From Paracoccus rhizosphaerae (lineage in GTDB: Bacteria; Pseudomonadota; Alphaproteobacteria; Rhodobacterales; Rhodobacteraceae), in assembly GCF_026162645.1 (NCBI RefSeq), contig NZ_JAOTBE010000005.1, forward strand, positions 1-64,000: a stretch of 64,000 nucleotides of DNA, read 5' to 3'. The translations under genes and the position numbers were made by a program. The stretch's first letter is position 1. Every line of letters starts with the position of its first letter. Positions 9,372 to 18,073 of this stretch are shown here, piece after piece. A model generated the notes under the pieces. It saw only the letters and a list, made by a program, of their open reading frames with translations. It did no database searches and was not told the DNA's origin.

Positions 9372-9866
9372 ATGCCAGAGCTTGTGTCCCAGACTTTCGA
9401 GTCCCTCAATTCGATGAGCCTGTCAGTCGCCACCACCCGGATGGTCCTTGCGCTGATCCTTGGCGCGCTGATCGGCTGGGAACGGGAAAGTTCGGATCAC
9501 GAGGCGGGGCTGCGGACGCACATGATGATCTCGATGGCGGCGGCGCTTTTCACCATCATCGCGATGGAGCTGACGCATATGCGCGCCGACAACGACGCCG
9601 AGCTGCAGATCGATCCGCTGCGCCTGATCGAAGCCGTTACCTCGGGTGTGGCCTTCCTGGCGGCGGGATCAATCATCATCACCAGGGGGTCGGTGCGGGG
9701 CCTGACGACCGGGGCATCGATGTGGCTGGCCGGCGCCATCGGGCTGTCCTGCGGCACTGGCAAGGGGATGCTCGCCATCATTGCCGCTGCGTTCGGCCTG
9801 CTGGTCCTGCGCCTGCTGCGCCACGTCGCGCGGCAAAAGGAGACGCGGTCGAAGCATGGCGGCTGA
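9372..9866 (+). CDS. MgtC/SapB-family membrane protein
   Basis: 164 residues with about four to five membrane segments and the MgtC N-terminal signature ([14 protein letters not shown], then [18 protein letters not shown] and [15 protein letters not shown]). Family members are linked to magnesium homeostasis or to inhibition of ATP synthase in pathogens, but short environmental members lacking the C-terminal cytoplasmic domain, like this one, have no settled function. A GGAG ribosome binding site stands at 9363-9366, five bases before the ATG. Single gene, followed by a strong hairpin. Confidence 0.85.
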   Translation: MPELVSQTFESLNSMSLSVATTRMVLALILGALIGWERESSDHEAGLRTHMMISMAAALFTIIAMELTHMRADNDAELQIDPLRLIEAVTSGVAFLAAGSIIITRGSVRGLTTGASMWLAGAIGLSCGTGKGMLAIIAAAFGLLVLRLLRHVARQKETRSKHGG

Positions 9867-9895
9867 CAGCCGGACCAGAGCACCCTGCGGGGGGT

Positions 9896-9918
9896 GCGGG
9901 GGGCAGCAAGCCCCCCGC
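9896..9918. terminator. Hairpin between convergent mgtC-like gene and mrcA
   Basis: Perfect 9-bp stem GCGGGGGGC / GCCCCCCGC with a 5-base loop, located between two convergent genes. It has no T-run on either strand, so it may be a bidirectional weak terminator or a 3'-end stabiliser. Confidence 0.5.
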
Positions 9919-9939
9919 CGTCGCGGGACGCAACCCGCG

Positions 9940-12504
9940 TCAGTAGAGGCCGCCGGACGACATCGTGCCGAAGTCCGTCCGTTTCGGGATCACCCGCCTT
10001 TCACCCGTCGAAGTCGTGATCGCCTGGGCCGCGCTCTCGCCAGCCTCCCAAGGCAGGATGACCGTCTCGTCGCCAAAGCCCGACACGACATAGGGCGCCA
10101 GCCAGTTGGGGTCCGTTCCGTCGCGGAAATATTCGCGGATGACGTTCGGCCCGGTCGCGTCGTCGGGCAGGCGCTGGCCCGTGATCCGGTCGATCTTCAC
10201 CCAATAGCCGCCTTCGGGCACCTTGAACTCGGTGCCGCCGAACTTGGCCACGGCCTCGCGCATGAAGTCGTTGAAGACCGGCACGCACAGCGTCCCGCCA
10301 TAGGCGCGCGCCCCCAGCGACCGCGGCTGATCATAGCCGAGATAGCAGCCCGCCACGATGTTGCTGGAGTAGCCGATGAACCACACGTCCTTGGCGTCGT
10401 TCGTCGTGCCCGTCTTGCCGGCGATCGGCACCGGCAGGTCGACGCCGGACCCGGACCCGCGCTCGACCGCCCCCTCCAGCATCGAGGTCAGCTGATAGGC
10501 CGTCACCGCATCCATCACCCGCTCGCGGTTGGTGTCGATGACGGGCGCCTGTCCCGCCGGCATCGCCTGCAGGGCGCAGGTCTCGCAGACGCGCTGATCG
10601 TGACGATAGATCGTGCGACCGCGCCGGTCCTGGACACGGTCGACCAGCGTCGGCTCGACCCTCTCGCCGCCATTGGCGAACATCGCATAGGCGGCGACCA
10701 TCTTGAACAGCGTCGTCTCCTGTGCGCCCAGGGCGTTGGCCAGGAACGGCTTCAGGTCGTCATAGACGCCGAAATCCTCGGCGTAACGCGCCACCTGGTC
10801 CATGCCGATGTCATCGGCGATCCGGATCGTCATCAGGTTCCGGGACTGCTCGATCCCCGTGCGCAGCGGCGTCGGCCCGTAATGGCGGCCTGAGGAATTT
10901 TTCGGCTCCCACAGGCCTTGGGGCGTGTTGATGCGGATCGGTTCATCCACCACGATCGTCGCGGGGGTATAGTTGTTGTCCAGCGCCGCGGCATAAACGA
11001 ACGGCTTGAAGCTGGACCCCGGCTGGCGCTGTGCTTGCGTCGCCCGGTTGAAGACCGAGCTTTCATAGGAAAATCCGCCCTGCATCGCCAGAACGCGGCC
11101 AGTGTTGACGTCCATCGCCATGAAGCCGCCCTGCACCTGCGGCACCTGCCGCAGCGTCCAGCGGATGAAGCTGCCGTCGCTGTCGCTGGTCATCGCGCGC
11201 ACCAGCACCACGTCGCCCACGTCCAGAAGGTCGTCGGCCACCTGCGCCTGCGCCCCCACCTGGCCCGTGTCGCGGTCCAGCGGCCGGGCCCATTGCACGT
11301 CGGCGGCGGGGATCCAGTGGCCGTCAGCGTCCTCTTCGATTCCCTCAATTCCAATGCGGGCGTCGCTTTCGCCCATCTCCAGCACGACGGCGGGATGCCA
11401 ACCCGGGATGTCGCGCGGCAGGCGCAGGTCCCACAGCGCGCCGCGCCAGGCGGCTTCGTTGTCCAACGCCTCGGCCGGGACCGTCTCTCCGGTGCCGCGC
11501 CAGACGCCCTGGTTGCGGTCGTAATCCTCAAGCGCCTTCTGCAGCGCAGTTGCGGCCTCGGACTGCAGCTCGGGGTCGACGGTCGCGCGGATCGTCAGGC
11601 CGCCGCCGAAGAACTCCTCCTGCCCAAACTCGCGGCTCAGCTGGCGGCGGATCTCGTCGGTGAAATAGTCCCGCGGCGGCAGGGCGCGCTGGAACGACGG
11701 GAAATCGCCGTTCTGCACGGACTTGAGCGGCAGCTTGGCCTCGGCCTCGTAGGTGGCCTCGCTGATATAGCCGTTCTGCCACATCTCACGCAGGACATAA
11801 TTGCGGCGTTCGGTCACCCGCTCCTTGGCGCGGACGGGGTGATAGCGGCCGGGTGCCTGCGGCATGGCGGCCAGCATCGCCGCCTCGTGCGGCTCCAGTT
11901 CGGCCAGGGACTGGTTGAAATAGGTCTGGGCGGCGGCGGCCACCCCGAAGCTGTTCTGGCCCAGGAAGATCTCGTTCAGGTACAGTTCCAGGATCTGGTC
12001 CTTGGTCAATGTGCGTTCCAGCCGCGACGCCAGAATCAGCTCCTTCACCTTGCGTTCAACGCTGCGGTCGCTGGACAGAAGGAAGTTCTTCATCACCTGC
12101 TGCGTGATCGTAGACGCGCCGCGCACATTCGATCCGCGCGAGGCCAGCGCCTGCCACGCCGCGCCGAAGATCCCGCGCAGGTCATAGCCTGGATGGCTGT
12201 AGAAGTTCTTGTCCTCGGCGCTGATGAAGGCCTGCTTGACCAGGTCCGGGATCTCGTCGATGGGCACGAACAGGCGGCGTTCCTCGGCGAATTCGTCGAT
12301 CAACTGGCCTTCCGCCGAATAGATGCGGCTGATGGTCTTGGGAGAGTACTGCGCCAGGGTCTCGTGACTTGGCAGGTCGCGCGAATAGATCCAGAAGATC
12401 CCGCCGATGGTCAGCGCGGCGAAGAACGCCGCCGTCACGACCCAGGAAAAGATCGCACCGAAGAATGAGAGTATGATCCGCAGCACGGGGATTTGCCTTT
12501 CCAA
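9940..12504 (-). CDS. mrcA: Penicillin-binding protein 1A (bifunctional transglycosylase/transpeptidase)
   Basis: 854 residues. A short cytoplasmic start is followed by one membrane anchor (residues ~10-40). The glycosyltransferase 51 domain holds the catalytic Glu in SAEDKNFYSHPGYD near residue 97, then GASTITQQVMKN. An OB-like insertion comes next, and then the transpeptidase domain with SxxK in GSSFKPFVYA (~residue 496), SRN (~553) and KTG in GKTGTTND (~695). It builds and cross-links peptidoglycan in the periplasm. It lies downstream of amiC on the same strand (54-base gap), so they may be co-transcribed. Confidence 0.96.
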   Translation of the reverse strand: MERQIPVLRIILSFFGAIFSWVVTAAFFAALTIGGIFWIYSRDLPSHETLAQYSPKTISRIYSAEGQLIDEFAEERRLFVPIDEIPDLVKQAFISAEDKNFYSHPGYDLRGIFGAAWQALASRGSNVRGASTITQQVMKNFLLSSDRSVERKVKELILASRLERTLTKDQILELYLNEIFLGQNSFGVAAAAQTYFNQSLAELEPHEAAMLAAMPQAPGRYHPVRAKERVTERRNYVLREMWQNGYISEATYEAEAKLPLKSVQNGDFPSFQRALPPRDYFTDEIRRQLSREFGQEEFFGGGLTIRATVDPELQSEAATALQKALEDYDRNQGVWRGTGETVPAEALDNEAAWRGALWDLRLPRDIPGWHPAVVLEMGESDARIGIEGIEEDADGHWIPAADVQWARPLDRDTGQVGAQAQVADDLLDVGDVVLVRAMTSDSDGSFIRWTLRQVPQVQGGFMAMDVNTGRVLAMQGGFSYESSVFNRATQAQRQPGSSFKPFVYAAALDNNYTPATIVVDEPIRINTPQGLWEPKNSSGRHYGPTPLRTGIEQSRNLMTIRIADDIGMDQVARYAEDFGVYDDLKPFLANALGAQETTLFKMVAAYAMFANGGERVEPTLVDRVQDRRGRTIYRHDQRVCETCALQAMPAGQAPVIDTNRERVMDAVTAYQLTSMLEGAVERGSGSGVDLPVPIAGKTGTTNDAKDVWFIGYSSNIVAGCYLGYDQPRSLGARAYGGTLCVPVFNDFMREAVAKFGGTEFKVPEGGYWVKIDRITGQRLPDDATGPNVIREYFRDGTDPNWLAPYVVSGFGDETVILPWEAGESAAQAITTSTGERRVIPKRTDFGTMSSGGLY

Positions 12505-12558
12505 GCCTTGCGCCGTCTATAGCGGCAGCGGCCTTCCCGGTCAAAGCAACTGTCGGTG

Positions 12559-13770
12559 TCAGCGCCGCAGCAGTGCCGCCCGCGCCTGTTCGTCGCGCCA
12601 CCAGCCGGTGACGGCCTCGGCCACCGCCGTCGCCATGCGGGCGCGCCAGTCGGGATCCGTCAGGTTGAAAAGATCCGCCTCGTCGGTGATGAAGCCCAGC
12701 TCTAGCAGGACCGAGGCGATGTCGGGCGACTTCAGGACCGAGAACGCCGCCCCCTGCACCGGCCGGCCGTGCAACCCGATTCCCCGCAGCGCCATGCGCG
12801 AGGTCAGGTGTCGCGCGAATGCCTCGGATCGGGGCTGGGTGTCGGTGCGGGCAAAATCCATCAGCGCAACCGCAAGGCCGTCGTCCTGTCCCGTCAGGTC
12901 CTGACCCAGCAGCAGGTCGTCACGCTGGTGGCGCATCACCAGCTGCCGGCTGGCGCGTTCGTCCGCGGACGAGGACCAGACATAGATCGTGGCCCCCGCC
13001 GCCTGCCCCTGCGGCAGCGCATCGGCATGCAGCGACATCAATAGATGCGCCCCCGCTTGCCGGGCCGTGGTCATCCGCGCCTCGAGAGGGACATACACGT
13101 CATCGTCGCGGGTCATCGCCACGGTGACGCCCCGCGCCTCCAGCTCGGCTCGCAATTCCTGCGCGAACCTCAGCACAAGATCGGCTTCGGTCTCCCCTCC
13201 GGCCTGCGCGCCGGGATCGAACCCGCCGTGGCCCGGATCCAGCGCGACCACCAGCCCCTCGGCCAACGGTGGCGCCGGCACGTCGGCAGGGTCGGGCAGG
13301 TTGCGAAGCGCCGCCGCGGCCGAGGGCCGGGGCGCGAACTCGCCCTCCCGCACGGGGTCCAGCGCGATGCGCAATGTCGCATCAAGCCCCCCGGTCGACA
13401 TGCCCGCGCTGGCGACGCGGAACGGGCGCGGAAGCTCCATCACGATCCGGCTCCAGCCTTGGCGGAAGCTGCCCCATCGGATCGCGGGCATCAGGTCCTG
13501 CCCGAACAGCTGCGAAGGGTTGCGCCCCGACAGGTCCGTGTCCTTCAGGTCGATGACCAGCCGCGCAGGCTCTCCGACAAGAAAGGCGCGCCAGGGGACC
13601 GGTCGGTCCAAGGTCAGGCGCACCTCCAGCGGCATTGGCCCGAAGATCGACTGCCACCACCCGGTCGCAGCCTCGGTCACCGAGGACGCGCCAAGACGCA
13701 GTCTGGCAGGGTCCTGCGCCAGCGCCTGCAAGGGCAGCAGCAGCGCAAGGACCAGGACGACCGCCCTCAT
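12559..13770 (-). CDS. amiC: N-acetylmuramoyl-L-alanine amidase (AmiC-like, AMIN domain)
   Basis: 403 residues with a signal peptide (MRAVVLVLALLLPLQALAQ), an AMIN domain (~25-140) that targets the septum, and an Amidase_3 catalytic domain (~175-395). Zinc ligands are visible in DPGHGGFDPG, the Glu after GGETEADL and SLHADA; the catalytic Glu is in LLELGFITDEAD. It cleaves peptide stems from peptidoglycan in the periplasm during cell separation. The ATG overlaps the stop of the upstream aminotransferase by 4 bases and mrcA follows, so cell-wall cutting and synthesis are genetically linked here. Confidence 0.94.
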   Translation of the reverse strand: MRAVVLVLALLLPLQALAQDPARLRLGASSVTEAATGWWQSIFGPMPLEVRLTLDRPVPWRAFLVGEPARLVIDLKDTDLSGRNPSQLFGQDLMPAIRWGSFRQGWSRIVMELPRPFRVASAGMSTGGLDATLRIALDPVREGEFAPRPSAAAALRNLPDPADVPAPPLAEGLVVALDPGHGGFDPGAQAGGETEADLVLRFAQELRAELEARGVTVAMTRDDDVYVPLEARMTTARQAGAHLLMSLHADALPQGQAAGATIYVWSSSADERASRQLVMRHQRDDLLLGQDLTGQDDGLAVALMDFARTDTQPRSEAFARHLTSRMALRGIGLHGRPVQGAAFSVLKSPDIASVLLELGFITDEADLFNLTDPDWRARMATAVAEAVTGWWRDEQARAALLRR

Positions 13771-14900
13771 CTGGACGCCATGAACGCGGTCAGCCGCCTC
13801 AGGCCCTCGGCAATGTCGGCGGTGGCGCGGGCATAGGAAAAGCGCAGCGTCCCGCGGCCCCGCTCGGGGTCGAAGTCCAGCCCCGGTGTAACCGCCACGC
13901 CCGCGTTTTCAAGGATTTCCGCCGCGAACTTCACCGAATCGTCGGTGATGTGCGACACGTCGGCATAGATGTAGAACGCGCCTTCGGGCGGCGCGATGCG
14001 GTCGAAGCCGGCACGCGGCAGACCCTCCAGCATCAGGCGGCGGTTCTCGGCATAGACGGCCAGATTGGCCTCGGCCTCGGGAATGCAATCCAGCGCGGCC
14101 AGGGCAGCCACCTGGCTGGCATGGGGCGGGCAAATGAACAGGTTCTGGGCCAGCCGCTCGATCGTGCGGACCATGTCGGGAGGCACCACCATCCAGCCGA
14201 CACGCCAGCCCGTCATCGAGAAATACTTGCTGAACGAATTGATGACGACGACCTCATCCGTCACCTCCAGCGCGGAATGGCAGCGGTCGCCATAGCCCAG
14301 GCCGTGATAGATCTCGTCCGAGATGACGGCCATGCCCCGCGCCCGCGCCGCATCGGTCAGCGCCCGCAGTTCCGGCACCGTCAGCACAGTTCCCGAGGGG
14401 TTGCCGGGCGATGCCAGGATCAGCCCCGCCGCATCCGGCAGATCATTGGGCCGCGGCTGATAGCGATCCTCGGGGCGCGTCGGAATGCCTACGGCTTCCA
14501 GCGACATGGCACGCAGGATCTGGCGATAGCTGGGATAGCCCGGAAACCCCATCGCCACCCGATCGCCCGCGTCGAACAGCGCCGAGAACGCCAGAATGAA
14601 CGCGCCGCTGCTGCCAGACGTCACCACGACCCGCGCGGGGTCCAGGTCGACCCCGTACCAGCGGCGGTACAGATCGGCGATGCCCTGCCGCAGTGCCGGC
14701 AGACCGAGGGCGACGGTATAGCCCAAGGGCTGCGCCAGCGCCTCGGCCAGCGCACGCCGCGCGCCTTCGGGAGCGGGCGTACCGGGCTGGCCCACCTCCA
14801 TGTGGATAATATGGCGCCCTGCCGCCTCGGCGCGGCTGGCAGCTTCCATCACGTCCATCACGATGAACGGGTCAACCTGTCCGCGCAGGGAAGATCGCAT
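13767..14900 (-). CDS. Class I/II PLP-dependent aminotransferase
   Basis: 377 residues from ATG 14900 (MRSSLRGQVDPF), preceded by AAGAGG. Fold type I aminotransferase features: substrate loop VGQPGTPAP, GYTVALGLPALRQ, the aspartate binding the PLP ring nitrogen (SDEIYHGLGY), the Schiff-base lysine in NSFSKYFSMTGWRVGW and the C-terminal arginine in LRFSYARA. Resembles aspartate/valine-pyruvate-type enzymes; the amino donor cannot be told from sequence. A further ATG at 14972 would add 24 unconserved residues. Overlaps amiC by 4 bases, probably one transcript with amiC and mrcA. Confidence 0.9.
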   Translation of the reverse strand: MRSSLRGQVDPFIVMDVMEAASRAEAAGRHIIHMEVGQPGTPAPEGARRALAEALAQPLGYTVALGLPALRQGIADLYRRWYGVDLDPARVVVTSGSSGAFILAFSALFDAGDRVAMGFPGYPSYRQILRAMSLEAVGIPTRPEDRYQPRPNDLPDAAGLILASPGNPSGTVLTVPELRALTDAARARGMAVISDEIYHGLGYGDRCHSALEVTDEVVVINSFSKYFSMTGWRVGWMVVPPDMVRTIERLAQNLFICPPHASQVAALAALDCIPEAEANLAVYAENRRLMLEGLPRAGFDRIAPPEGAFYIYADVSHITDDSVKFAAEILENAGVAVTPGLDFDPERGRGTLRFSYARATADIAEGLRRLTAFMASR

Positions 14901-15074
14901 GGCTCGGCCTCTTGTTTTTTGGCATGGTGATAACGCGGGACGCGCGGCTGCTCCAGTCATTTGGACGGACAACTTGATCGATCGCGGTCACGCGCCTGTG
15001 TCGCCCGTCTTCTTGCCATCGCAGGCGCCACAGTCCAAGCTGCCGCGCGACATGAACCGAGAGGGTCCCTTGCC

Positions 15075-15821
15075 ATGAACCGCCTGTCCGCCGCGCTGCT
15101 GATCAGTGCCGCACTCGCCTCACCTGCGACGGCTTTCGACATCAAGGCCATGTCCGAGGAAGAAAAGGCCGCATTCGGCGCGGCCGTGCGCGAATACCTG
15201 ATGGAAAATCCGCAGGTTCTGATCGAATCCATCAACGTGCTGGAAACCCGGCAGGCCGAGCAGAGCGCGCAGAACGATCTGGAACTGGTCGCGGCAAACA
15301 GCGAGGCGATCTTCAACGACGGCCACAGCTGGGTCGGCGGCAATCCCGACGGCGACCTGACGATGGTCGAATTCCTCGACTATCGCTGCGGCGTCTGCCG
15401 CCAGTTCAACCAGGAGATCTTTGACGCCGTCAAGGAAGATGGAAATATCCGGCTGATCTTGAAGGAATTTCCTATTCTGGGCGAAGAGAGTGAGCTGTCC
15501 AGCCGCTTTGCCATTTCGGTCCATCAGATCGCGGGGGACGAGGCCTACAAGGCGGCACATGACGCGCTGATCACCCTGCGTGGTCCCGCCACCATCGAAT
15601 CCCTTCGCAAGATCGCTGACGACATCGAGGTCGACGCGGACAGCATCGTCCAGCACATGAATACCAAGGCCGTGACCAAGGTGCTGCGCGACAACCGCCA
15701 GCTGGCCGAGGTCATGGCGATCCAGGGCACCCCGACCTTTGTCATCGGCGACCAGCTGCTGCGCGGCGTCCCACGCGTGGGGGTGGCCGAGACCATCGCC
15801 CAGATCCGCGAGACGATGTAG
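15075..15821 (+). CDS. Periplasmic DsbA-family thioredoxin-like protein
   Basis: 248 residues. A signal peptide (residues 1-20, cleaving after SPATA) is followed by a charged helical N-terminal region of ~60 residues, then a DsbA-type thioredoxin domain with the active-site CGVC (C105-C108) in FLDYRCGVCRQFN and the cis-proline in IQGTPTFVIG. It resembles the Com1/ScsC/BdbD group with an N-terminal oligomerisation helix, so it could be either a disulfide oxidase or an isomerase. It acts in the periplasm. Monocistronic, divergent from the aminotransferase operon with a 174-base promoter gap in which no clear motif was found. Confidence 0.9.
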   Translation: MNRLSAALLISAALASPATAFDIKAMSEEEKAAFGAAVREYLMENPQVLIESINVLETRQAEQSAQNDLELVAANSEAIFNDGHSWVGGNPDGDLTMVEFLDYRCGVCRQFNQEIFDAVKEDGNIRLILKEFPILGEESELSSRFAISVHQIAGDEAYKAAHDALITLRGPATIESLRKIADDIEVDADSIVQHMNTKAVTKVLRDNRQLAEVMAIQGTPTFVIGDQLLRGVPRVGVAETIAQIRETM

Positions 15822-15973
15822 CGCCCTTTTTACCGCCAGCACCCGCGTTGCAATAACCCGGCTCCGCCACCCGGCGGTTCGGGTCTGACCGCCTCCGTCG
15901 AGGAACTGAACCCCAGCCAGGCGGAAGAATTTCCGCAAGGCATGCGCCCGCGCAGATGTGGGTTCCTGAAGCA

Positions 15974-15998
15974 CGCCGCGCCCCGTGTGGGGCGGCGG
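15974..15998 (-). terminator. GC-rich hairpin downstream of the mannose-1-phosphate guanylyltransferase gene
   Basis: On the minus strand CCGCCGCCCC-ACAC-GGGGCGCGGCG folds into an imperfect stem 14 bases after the stop codon. There is no T-run, so termination is only suggested. Confidence 0.35.
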
Positions 15999-16011
15999 TC
16001 AGGATCGGTCT

Positions 16012-17445
16012 TCAGTCGGCGGAACTGCGGGAATAGACATCCTCATAGCGGATGATGTCGTCTTCACCCAGATAGCTGCCGGTCTGTACCTCGATCAGGA
16101 CCATCGGAACCTTACCCGGATTTTCCATCCGGTGAACCGCGCCCAGTGGCACATAGATTGACTGGTTCTCGGTCACCAGGGTGACGCGATCATCGACGGT
16201 GACCCGCGCGGTGCCCGACACGACGACCCAATGCTCCGACCGGTGGACATGGCTTTGCAGCGACAGGGCCGCACCCGGCTTGACGACGATGCGCTTCACC
16301 TGGAAGCGGTCGGCCAGGGCCAGCGTCTCGAACCAGCCCCAGGGGCGGTGGTCGCGCGGGAAGCTTTCTGCCTGCTTCGCGCGCTTGGCCTTCAGCGCGC
16401 TGACCGCCTGACGGACGTCCTGGGCACGCGAACGGTCGGCGACAAGGACGGCGTCGGCGGTGGCCACGACCATCAGGTCCGACAGGCCGATGCCGACGAC
16501 CTCCAGATCCTCGCTGTCGGACCTCAGCAGCACGTCGTGGCAGTCGATCGCCGTCGACCGCGCGTCCGTCACCACGCCGGTATCCGAGGGCGCCTGTCCC
16601 AGCGCCTCTCTCCACACCGCGTCCCAACCGCCAAGGTCAGACCACCGCCCCGAGAACCGCACGACCGAAAGATTGTCGGCCTTCTCCATCACCGCATAGT
16701 CGATCGAGTTGTCCTCGGCTTCGGCCCAAGGCTCTCGCGCAAGGCGGAGGAAACCGAGGTCGGTCTTCGCCTCGTCCAGCGCCGCCTGGACCGGCTGCAG
16801 ATAGGCGGGTGCGTGAGTGCGGAAGGCATCGATCATCGTCCGGGCGCTGAAGAGAAAGATCCCCGCGTTCCAGAGGAAGTTGCCGGCGGCCACCATGTCA
16901 GCTGCCGTCGCCGCATCGGGTTTTTCGACGAAGCGACCCAGGGGCTGCGGCCCCCCTCCAGTCGAGGCCAGCTGCAAATAGCCATAGCCGGTCTCGGGCC
17001 GATCGGGCGTGATCCCGAAGGTGACGATGCGCCCCTGCGCTGCGGCACCGGCCCCCTCGGCCACGGCGGCGGCAAAAGCCTCCGCATCGGGAATGACGTG
17101 ATCCGAGGGCGCGACCAGCACCAGCCGGTCGAGGTCCTCCGCCGCGACCATCAGGGCGGCGGCCAGGATCGCGGGAGCGGTGTTGCGCCCGGCAGGCTCG
17201 ATGACAATGGCGCCGGGGGCGATGCCCGCCTGCTCCAGCTGCTCGGCCACAATGAAGCGGAAGTCGGAATTGGTCATCACGACGGGCGCGCCAAAGAGCG
17301 GCCCCGACAGCCGCCGGGCCGAGGCCTGGAACAGCGTCTCGTCACCGACAAGTGCCGCGAATTGCTTGGGAAAGCTTTTGCGAGAAACGGGCCACAGCCG
17401 CGTCCCTGATCCGCCAGCCATCAGAACCGGGGTTATTTTTCCCAT
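16012..17445 (-). CDS. Mannose-1-phosphate guanylyltransferase / mannose-6-phosphate isomerase (type II)
   Basis: 477 residues from ATG 17445 (MGKITPVLMAGGSGTRLWP), preceded by AAAGG. The nucleotidyltransferase domain (~1-280) has the GGSGTRLWPxSRxxxPKQF signature; the C-terminal cupin (~360-470) has the isomerase metal site in QSHVHRSEHWVVVSGTARV. It makes GDP-mannose from fructose 6-phosphate-derived mannose phosphates for exopolysaccharide or LPS. No other polysaccharide genes are nearby. An in-frame start at 17559 would add 38 unconserved residues. Confidence 0.93.
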   Translation of the reverse strand: MGKITPVLMAGGSGTRLWPVSRKSFPKQFAALVGDETLFQASARRLSGPLFGAPVVMTNSDFRFIVAEQLEQAGIAPGAIVIEPAGRNTAPAILAAALMVAAEDLDRLVLVAPSDHVIPDAEAFAAAVAEGAGAAAQGRIVTFGITPDRPETGYGYLQLASTGGGPQPLGRFVEKPDAATAADMVAAGNFLWNAGIFLFSARTMIDAFRTHAPAYLQPVQAALDEAKTDLGFLRLAREPWAEAEDNSIDYAVMEKADNLSVVRFSGRWSDLGGWDAVWREALGQAPSDTGVVTDARSTAIDCHDVLLRSDSEDLEVVGIGLSDLMVVATADAVLVADRSRAQDVRQAVSALKAKRAKQAESFPRDHRPWGWFETLALADRFQVKRIVVKPGAALSLQSHVHRSEHWVVVSGTARVTVDDRVTLVTENQSIYVPLGAVHRMENPGKVPMVLIEVQTGSYLGEDDIIRYEDVYSRSSAD

Positions 17446-17622
17446 CGCCACACCTTTCACGCATTGGCTGTCTACCGTGCCGGCACAAGCCGGACCGACG
17501 CCGCCACTCAAGGGCCTGGGCGCCTGCCCGTCAACTGCTGCCGATCGCTGCCGGCCCAATAGCGCAGTTTTATGCGCAGGCTGTTGCGGACAGAAGACGG
17601 GGCCGGATCGTGCAAGGCTGTC

Positions 17623-17650
17623 AGCACTGGCCCCTGCAGGAGCCAGTGCT
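17623..17650. repeat. 28-base near-perfect palindrome
   Basis: AGCACTGGC-C-CCTGCAGG-A-GCCAGTGCT: arms of 9 bases, one C/A mismatch on each side and a self-complementary centre. As RNA it gives a long hairpin, as DNA a possible binding site for a dimeric protein. It is not followed by a T-run, and no second copy was noticed in the window. Confidence 0.7.
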
Positions 17651-18033
17651 CAATTTCGCCTATTGGCGCAGGAATTGCTGCCAGAGGCCTCAGCGCTTGC
17701 TTTCAGGCGTGGTGCTGACGGGCTTCCAGGTCAAGTTCGGTTTTGGGCCTTGGCGGCATCGGCCTGTTGTCAGGCTCGGTCGTGAAGTTCAGCCGTCGTC
17801 CCCCCGCGGACCCTCCTCTTGGAAGATGCCGCCGTGACTGCCGGAAGACTGACGGGGTTTTTTTTTCCACCCATAGTGGCATTCCTTCTCTTATCCACGA
17901 GCTGGCCCGATTGTCAGGGATAAGTTTGTGAAAAGTCAGCTATTGGACCTGCGACTGTGAACTGGTGCCGTATACCGGCCACAAATGGTCGGCGGGTATA
18001 CCTCGAAAGCGCCTTATCCCATGCATGGCAGCC

Positions 18034-18062
18034 GGGGCGCGAAACTGGGCCTTTCGCGCCCC
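18034..18062 (-). terminator. Hairpin downstream of nrdJ
   Basis: Perfect 11-bp inverted repeat GGGGCGCGAAA / TTTCGCGCCCC with a 7-base loop, beginning 12 bases after the nrdJ stop codon. The minus strand after it lacks a T-run, but stem strength and position fit a terminator. Confidence 0.6.
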
Positions 18063-18073
18063 AACCCAATCTC

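Larger units (their letters stand above)
17446..18073. other. 628-bp non-coding region with several palindromes between the GDP-mannose gene and nrdJ
   Basis: No convincing gene is present; open frames here have no recognisable protein pattern. Structures seen: a 28-base near-perfect palindrome at 17623-17650; a T9 run at 17858-17866; TTATCC motifs at 17891-17899 (TTATCCACG), 17918-17924 (inverted) and 18014-18022; an inverted repeat GTATACC / GGTATAC at 17970-18001 with a second inner pairing; and the nrdJ-side hairpin at 18034-18062. It must also hold the promoter of the mannose-1-phosphate guanylyltransferase gene. Confidence 0.5.

Noticed and set aside
17743-17931. 62-residue open frame in the structured gap before nrdJ
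   Set aside because: No recognisable protein pattern, and it runs through the T9 tract.
17885-18025. Replication origin suggested by TTATCC motifs
   Set aside because: No dnaA, hemE, parA or AT-rich unwinding region nearby, and the motifs match the DnaA box only partly.
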